From Rhodomicrobium sp. Az07 (GTDB taxonomy: Bacteria > Pseudomonadota > Alphaproteobacteria > Rhizobiales > Rhodomicrobiaceae), in assembly GCF_018619475.1 (NCBI RefSeq), contig NZ_JAHFZG010000016.1:1-64000 (forward strand): a stretch of DNA of 64,000 nucleotides. The letters are read 5' to 3'. Below the pieces are notes generated by a model. The model ran no database searches and was not told where the DNA came from. It saw only the letters and a list, made by a program, of their open reading frames with translations. Made by a program: the position numbers and the translations under genes. Numbering within the stretch: the stretch's first letter is position 1; each line of letters begins with the position of its first letter. Below are positions 59,446 to 64,000 of this stretch, one piece after another.

Positions 59446-60546
59446 GTGGTTCGCGGAGAGGCTCCAAGCCCCCGGTCCGGCGTGCTCGCCATCGATCCGT
59501 ATGTTCCGGGTCGGTCGAAGCTCGCGGGCGCGGGTCCGGTCATCAAGCTGTCGTCGAATGAAACGCCGCTCGGCCCCTCGCCGCACGCGGTCGAAGCCTA
59601 TCGCGCCGCAGCGAGCCATCTCGACCGCTATCCCGACGGCGCCTGCACGGCGCTTCGCGAGGCCATCGGCGCGGCCTACGGGCTGAATCCGGCGCACATT
59701 GTCTGCGGGAACGGTTCTGACGAGTTGTTCCACCTTCTGGCGCAGGCCTATCTCGGCCCCGGCGACGAGGCGATCTACACCGAGCATGGCTTTCTCGTTT
59801 ACCGAATCGCGATTCTCGCGGCGGGCGCGGAACCGGTCGTCGCGCCGGAGAAAAACCTCACCGCGAGCATCGAATCGATTCTCGAACGCGTGACGCCCCG
59901 AACGAAGGCCGTGTTCATCGCGAATCCGAACAACCCGACCGGCACCTATCTGCCGCATCAGGAGGTGCGCCGCCTTCGCGCCGCTCTGCCGGAAAACGTG
60001 CTGCTCGTTCTCGACGGCGCTTATGCCGAATATGTGAATCGCAACGATTACGAAGCTGGCATCGAGATGGTGGCGACCACGCCGAACACCATCATGACGC
60101 GCACGTTCTCGAAGATTTTCGGTCTCGCGGCCGCGCGTGTCGGCTGGGCCTACGCGCCTGCGGCTATCGCGGACGCGCTGAACCGCATTCGCAGCCCGTT
60201 CAACCTCGCGCAGCCCTCGATGGATGCGGCGATTGCAGCGCTCGCCGACAAGGATCATCTGGAGAACGCCAAGACGCACAACAACACGTGGCGCGACATC
60301 GTCACGCTTGAGCTTCGAAAGATGGGTTACGACGTGCGGGCCAGCGCGGGCAATTTCGTGCTCATCCCGTTCGGCTTCGAGCCGGGCCGCACCGCGCAGG
60401 ACGCCGACGCTTTCCTGAACGAGCGGCGCATCATTCTGCGTCAGGTCGGCGCGTACAAGCTGCCGCATGCCCTGCGCATGACCATCGGTCTCGAAGAGGA
60501 GAACTACACCGTGCTCGAAGCGCTGCACGAGTTCACCGAACGATGA
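59446..60546 (+). CDS. hisC: Histidinol-phosphate aminotransferase
   Basis: HisC transfers the amino group in histidine synthesis; many alphaproteobacterial copies linked to tyrC also act on phenylpyruvate or prephenate. The 366-residue fold-type I enzyme has [53 protein letters not shown] and the PLP lysine Lys223 in [17 protein letters not shown]. Translation starts at GTG 59446 with GGAGA six bases upstream. Its stop overlaps the tyrC start by ATGA, supporting a role in aromatic amino acid synthesis. Confidence 0.94.
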   Translation: MVRGEAPSPRSGVLAIDPYVPGRSKLAGAGPVIKLSSNETPLGPSPHAVEAYRAAASHLDRYPDGACTALREAIGAAYGLNPAHIVCGNGSDELFHLLAQAYLGPGDEAIYTEHGFLVYRIAILAAGAEPVVAPEKNLTASIESILERVTPRTKAVFIANPNNPTGTYLPHQEVRRLRAALPENVLLVLDGAYAEYVNRNDYEAGIEMVATTPNTIMTRTFSKIFGLAAARVGWAYAPAAIADALNRIRSPFNLAQPSMDAAIAALADKDHLENAKTHNNTWRDIVTLELRKMGYDVRASAGNFVLIPFGFEPGRTAQDADAFLNERRIILRQVGAYKLPHALRMTIGLEEENYTVLEALHEFTER

Positions 60547-61475
60547 CGGACGCGCCCATGTTCGAGCGTGTCGCGCTGATCGGCGTGGGCCTCATCGGTT
60601 CGTCGTTGAGCCACGCGATGCGCCGCGCCAAACTCGCGCGCACGATTGCGGCAGCGGCGCGCACCGAAGCCACGCGTGAGACCGTGCGCCGCCTGCGTCT
60701 CGCGGACGAGGTCTTCGAGCATGCCGCAGACGCGGTCAAGGGCGCGGATCTGGTGATCCTCTGCACGCCGGTCGGCACGTTCGACGCGCTGGCGCAGGAA
60801 ATCGCACCGCATCTGAAGGATGGCGCGATCCTCTCCGACGCGGGTTCCGTCAAGCAAGCGGTGGTGGACGCGGTCGCCCCGCACCTTCCGCCGCATGTGC
60901 ATTTCATTCCCGGCCATCCCATCGCGGGCACGGAATTTTCCGGCCCCGAATCCGGCTTCGCGGAACTGTTCGACGAGCGCTGGACCATCCTCACGCCGCT
61001 GCCGGATGCGGACGAAGCCGCCGTGGCGAAGCTCAAGGCGTTCTGGGAAGCGTGCGGCGCGCATGTCGAACTCATGGAGCCGAGACATCACGACCTCGTG
61101 CTCGCCATCACCTCGCATCTGCCGCATCTGATCGCCTACAACATCGTGGGCACGGTGGCCGACCTCGAAGAAGAAAAAAAGAGCGAGGTCATCAAGTTTT
61201 CGGCGTCCGGTTTCCGCGACTTCACACGCATCGCCGCGTCCGACCCCACGATGTGGCGCGACATCTTCATCAACAACAAGGAAGCGGTGCTCGAAATTCT
61301 CGGCCGCTTCACGGAAGATCTCGCGGCCATGCAGCGTCATATCCGCTGGGGCGAGGGCGACAAGCTGTTCGACAAGTTCACGCGGACGCGCGCCGTTCGC
61401 CGCAGCATCATCGACGCGGGTCAGGAAAGCCCGGCGCCGAACTTCGGCCGCACGCCCCCGCCGAAGAAACCTTAG
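60543..61475 (+). CDS. tyrC: Prephenate/arogenate dehydrogenase
   Basis: The 310-residue enzyme oxidatively decarboxylates prephenate or arogenate for tyrosine synthesis. It has the dinucleotide fold [13 protein letters not shown] at about residue 14, [28 protein letters not shown], and the catalytic His in [32 protein letters not shown] and [20 protein letters not shown] are the usual helical-domain signatures. It overlaps hisC by ATGA. No ACT domain is present, so feedback control would differ from pheA. Confidence 0.94.
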   Translation: MTDAPMFERVALIGVGLIGSSLSHAMRRAKLARTIAAAARTEATRETVRRLRLADEVFEHAADAVKGADLVILCTPVGTFDALAQEIAPHLKDGAILSDAGSVKQAVVDAVAPHLPPHVHFIPGHPIAGTEFSGPESGFAELFDERWTILTPLPDADEAAVAKLKAFWEACGAHVELMEPRHHDLVLAITSHLPHLIAYNIVGTVADLEEEKKSEVIKFSASGFRDFTRIAASDPTMWRDIFINNKEAVLEILGRFTEDLAAMQRHIRWGEGDKLFDKFTRTRAVRRSIIDAGQESPAPNFGRTPPPKKP

Positions 61476-61575
61476 GCTCGGCTTCCCGACGTTTCGCGGA
61501 GCGGAAGTCTTTGCGCGCGGGGCTGCGGCAGTGTAAGAGGCGCGACTCGGGCATCCCGCCCGACGGATCGAGACT

Positions 61576-62247
61576 GTGGACCTCTGGATTTTCGGTTACG
61601 GCTCGCTGATGTGGCGGCCCGGCTTCGTTTTCGAGGACTCCTCGCGCGCGCTGCTCGAAGGCGCGCATCGCGAACTGTGCTGCTATTCCTTCATTCACAG
61701 GGGAACGAAATCGGTGCCGGGGCTGGTGCTCGGCCTCGACAAGGGCGGCCGGTGCGATGGCATGGCCTTCCGCGTTCCGCCGCGCCTCGACCTCGATACG
61801 CGTCACTATCTGAAGCGCCGCGAGAACATGAACAACGTTTACGCAGCCGTGAAGCGCCCGGTGAAGCTGCTCGACGGAAGCGGCCGCACGGTGCTCGCGC
61901 TGTGCTTTTTCATGAGGCGTCATCACCGGCAATATACCGGGCGCGTGCCGCTCGAAATGCAGGCGGCAATGGTAAGACGCAGCCGGGGCCGTGCCGGGCC
62001 GAACATCGATTACGTTGTGAATACCGTCCAGCATTTGCGGCAGCTCGGCGTCCACGATCCGCGGCTTGAACCGCTGATGGCGATGCTCGGGCATAGCGTG
62101 GCGAAGGACTGCATTCTCGGAGGAGACTGCTCGCCTGCGCGAAAAGGACCGGCTGTCGATGTCGCACGTCCGCTTGCGACGATCCCCTCATGGAAAAGCG
62201 GCATTGAACCCGCGCCGCTGGCACGCGATATCTCATCGTGTGATTGA
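61576..62247 (+). CDS. Glutathione-specific gamma-glutamylcyclotransferase (ChaC-like)
   Basis: ChaC enzymes cleave glutathione to 5-oxoproline and cysteinylglycine. The 223-residue product opens LWIFGYGSLMWRPGFVFEDS, the YGSL substrate-loop signature, and carries the catalytic Glu83 in HYLKRRENMNNVY. It starts at GTG 61576, giving the exact family N-terminus. The C-terminal 40 residues are Pro/Ala/Lys-rich and variable. The TetR-like gene begins 12 bases after its stop, so they probably share a transcript. Confidence 0.9.
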   Translation: MDLWIFGYGSLMWRPGFVFEDSSRALLEGAHRELCCYSFIHRGTKSVPGLVLGLDKGGRCDGMAFRVPPRLDLDTRHYLKRRENMNNVYAAVKRPVKLLDGSGRTVLALCFFMRRHHRQYTGRVPLEMQAAMVRRSRGRAGPNIDYVVNTVQHLRQLGVHDPRLEPLMAMLGHSVAKDCILGGDCSPARKGPAVDVARPLATIPSWKSGIEPAPLARDISSCD

Positions 62248-62259
62248 GGAGGCGCGACC

Positions 62260-62949
62260 ATGCTTGACGGATACACCCATCGCGACCGCATCATCAAGGC
62301 GGCGCTGAAGCTTGCCGAGACGCGGGGCTGGCGCGATCTGAGCTTAGGCGAGATCGCGGCGGAAGCGCAAATTCCGCTGATCGAGTTTCGGAAAGAATTT
62401 CAAAGCAAGGCGCAGATCCTCGCCGCCTTCGTCCGCGCGGTCGATCTGGCGGTGCTCGAAAAATTCCCCGCGCCCGGCCCCGATGTGGCGCGCGACCGCT
62501 TGTTCGACGTGCTGCTGACGCGCTTCGAGATCATGCAGCCCTACAAGCCCGCGATCCGCCGGATCGGTGAGGACGCCACGCCCGGCGAGGCGCTTCAGCA
62601 ACTGCGCCCGGCGCTGAAGTCGCAATACTGGATGCTGGCGGCGGCGGGCCTTTCCGGCGAGGGCGGAACGGGGCTGGTCCGTGTGCAGGGCCTGCTCGGC
62701 ATCTACGGGCGCGTCTTCCGCGTGTGGGTCGACGACGACGATCCCGGCCTCGCCAAGACCATGGCGGCGCTCGACAAGCGCTTGCGGCGCGGCGAGTCCA
62801 TCATGCACGGGTTCGAGCGCTTCCGCGACGGCGCGGAGAGTCTGCTGCGCGGCTTCGGCGGGCGACGCAAGCAAAGGGCGGAGCCTCAACCGGAGCCGGC
62901 CACCCCGGACGCCGGCATTCCGCCCGCCGCGCCGGCGCAACCGGCATGA
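62260..62949 (+). CDS. TetR-like protein
   Basis: The 229-residue protein has an N-terminal TetR-type helix-turn-helix: RIIKAALKLAETRGWRDLSL, GEIAAEAQIPLIEFRKEFQS, KAQILAAFV. The C-terminal ligand-binding part is helical and ends in a low-complexity Pro/Ala/Glu-rich tail. In alphaproteobacteria such proteins are often linked to ubiquinone synthesis genes (COQ9-like) because their fold resembles COQ9, but a DNA-binding role is equally possible and no ubi gene is adjacent. A GAGGAGG Shine-Dalgarno precedes the ATG. Confidence 0.78.
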   Translation: MLDGYTHRDRIIKAALKLAETRGWRDLSLGEIAAEAQIPLIEFRKEFQSKAQILAAFVRAVDLAVLEKFPAPGPDVARDRLFDVLLTRFEIMQPYKPAIRRIGEDATPGEALQQLRPALKSQYWMLAAAGLSGEGGTGLVRVQGLLGIYGRVFRVWVDDDDPGLAKTMAALDKRLRRGESIMHGFERFRDGAESLLRGFGGRRKQRAEPQPEPATPDAGIPPAAPAQPA

Positions 62950-63086
62950 TAACCGACGCGCCCTTCGCTCGCCGGTAGCGTCGCGCCGCCCAATTATCCG
63001 AGGCTGTCTTGAAAATTCGACAAATCTGATGCACATTACGGACTCGGAATGCCCTGCACTCTGACTGGAGCATTTGTAGAAGGGTT

Positions 63087-63506
63087 TTGAAGCTGACGCC
63101 AAACGCGCAGAAACAGGAGTTCACAGAACTCCGCCCGCGCCACGCCAATAGCGCCGTCGCGGTTCCCGCATCCCTCGCCCATCTCGTCGTGGACGCGCTT
63201 GAGGACGCCAAGGCTGTCGACATCGTCACAATCGACGTCGAGGGCAAGACTTCAATCGCCGATTTCATGATCGTGGCTTCGGGACGTTCACAACGTCATG
63301 TGGGCGCCATCGCGGACCAGCTCATGGATAAGTTGAAGGAAGCGGGCGTCCGCGATACACGTGTCGAAGGGATGCCTCTCTGCGACTGGGTTCTTATCGA
63401 TGCGGGCGACGTTATCGTTCATGTGTTCCGTCCGGAAGCGCGCGAATTCTATAACATTGAGAAGATGTGGACCTCGGACCGGCCGCAACGCGACGCTGCC
63501 GACTAA
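63087..63506 (+). CDS. rsfS: Ribosomal silencing factor RsfS
   Basis: RsfS binds ribosomal protein uL14 and blocks subunit joining when nutrients are scarce. The product of about 139 residues has the family blocks VVDALEDAKAVDIVTIDVEG, FMIVASGRSQRHVGAIADQL and VEGMPLCDWVLIDAGDVIVHVFRPEAREFYNIEKMW. The start is uncertain: a TTG at 63087 with GAAGGG just upstream gives the N-terminus used here. rlmH follows on the same strand, the conserved order in alphaproteobacteria. Confidence 0.93.
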   Translation: MKLTPNAQKQEFTELRPRHANSAVAVPASLAHLVVDALEDAKAVDIVTIDVEGKTSIADFMIVASGRSQRHVGAIADQLMDKLKEAGVRDTRVEGMPLCDWVLIDAGDVIVHVFRPEAREFYNIEKMWTSDRPQRDAAD

Positions 63507-63539
63507 AATCGGGTTCTGCTCCTATCGGCGGGCGGCCGG

Positions 63540-64000
63540 ATGAAAATATCCATCCTGGCCGTCGGCCGCCTCAAGAACGGTGCCGAGCAGACGCAGTTCA
63601 ACCGCTATTTCGATCTGTTCAACGCGTCCGCGCGCAACCTCGCCATGGGGCCTATGGCGGTTTTCGAGACCGGCGAAGGGCGCAGCGAAAGCGTGGCGGA
63701 ACGCAAGGAAGCCGAGGCGCACGAACTTCTCAAGCGTATCGGCGGCGCGCGGCTCGTAGCGCTCGACGAAAGCGGCCAGTCTCTCACCTCATACGAATTC
63801 ACGGCGATGGTTTCGCGGTTGCGCGATGAAGCGCTGGATGTGGCATTCGCCATCGGCGGGCCGGACGGGCATGGCGAGACGCTGAAAAGCGCCGCGCATT
63901 TCAAGCTGTCGCTCGGCAAGATGACGCTGCCGCACGGTCTCGTGCGCATCGTGCTGGCCGAGCAGCTTTACCGCGCGATGACGATCCTCCAGGGGCATCC
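63540..64000 (+). CDS. rlmH: 23S rRNA (pseudouridine(1915)-N3)-methyltransferase RlmH, 3' end cut by the window
   Basis: The gene runs off the right edge after about 153 codons, close to the normal length of 155-160, so little is missing. The SPOUT fold is clear: MKISILAVGRLKNGAEQTQF at the start, LVALDESGQSLTSYEFTAMV, the knot motif FAIGGPDGHGETL and KMTLPHGLVRIVLAEQLYRA. It methylates pseudouridine 1915 of 23S rRNA. It begins 33 bases after the rsfS stop and should be co-transcribed with it. Confidence 0.94.
   Translation, partial: MKISILAVGRLKNGAEQTQFNRYFDLFNASARNLAMGPMAVFETGEGRSESVAERKEAEAHELLKRIGGARLVALDESGQSLTSYEFTAMVSRLRDEALDVAFAIGGPDGHGETLKSAAHFKLSLGKMTLPHGLVRIVLAEQLYRAMTILQGH

Overview
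The window is GC-rich DNA that reads as one chromosomal segment of an alphaproteobacterium, most likely a purple non-sulfur or related member of the Hyphomicrobiales. This is an inference from gene content: a RegB/RegA redox two-component pair divergent from a SenC/Sco1 gene, an intracellular polyhydroxyalkanoate depolymerase, a KaiC/KaiB cluster, a LuxR-type regulator divergent from a DUF4212/sodium:solute symporter pair, and the rsfS-rlmH order at the right edge. A Rhodomicrobium-like organism would fit, but nothing in the window proves the genus. Coding density is high, many genes overlap by ATGA or GTGA, and GTG starts with good Shine-Dalgarno sequences are common. I found no rRNA, tRNA or CRISPR array.

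Layout. 0-9 kb: the 5' end of a gene running off the left edge (possibly a transposase), a MipA/OmpV outer membrane protein, a secreted orphan, Bpt leucyltransferase, a YgjP-type metallopeptidase, a response regulator divergent from the symporter pair, proline iminopeptidase and a membrane methyltransferase; three copies of a palindromic dispersed repeat lie here. 9-15 kb: a BamA-type Omp85 protein, an AT-rich island with one polytopic membrane protein of unknown function, then proA-nadD. 15-24 kb: small genes, a thioesterase, a 2H phosphoesterase, PhaZ, senC/regB/regA, tadA, another membrane methyltransferase and a 352-residue orphan. 24-32 kb: a pseudouridine synthase with a very long Arg/Gly/Asp-rich tail, rsmD, a DUF805 protein, then the most notable unit, kaiC-kaiB-kaiB-hybrid histidine kinase.

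32-45 kb: gltX, a globin, small secreted proteins, an active/inactive M16 peptidase pair, an ABC-F ATPase, a YdjM-like membrane protein, an AT-rich SEC-C gene, a methyltransferase, comF, grxC, a nitrilase-family amidase and a ProX-type deacylase. 45-57 kb: a complete gltIJKL amino-acid ABC transporter, pheA, an isochorismatase-like hydrolase, a CYTH protein and the prkA-DUF444-spoVR stress operon. 57-64 kb: a cold-shock protein, a DUF2076 protein, phhB, hisC-tyrC, chaC, a TetR-like regulator, rsfS and the start of rlmH.

How they work together. RegB/RegA with Sco1 links redox state to respiratory or photosynthetic gene control and cytochrome oxidase copper assembly. The Kai operon has no KaiA in this window, has two KaiB paralogues, and carries its own PAS/histidine kinase/receiver protein with no spacer, which suggests a timing or energy-sensing module wired straight to phosphorelay output. 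pheA, tyrC, hisC and phhB give a local concentration of aromatic amino acid functions.
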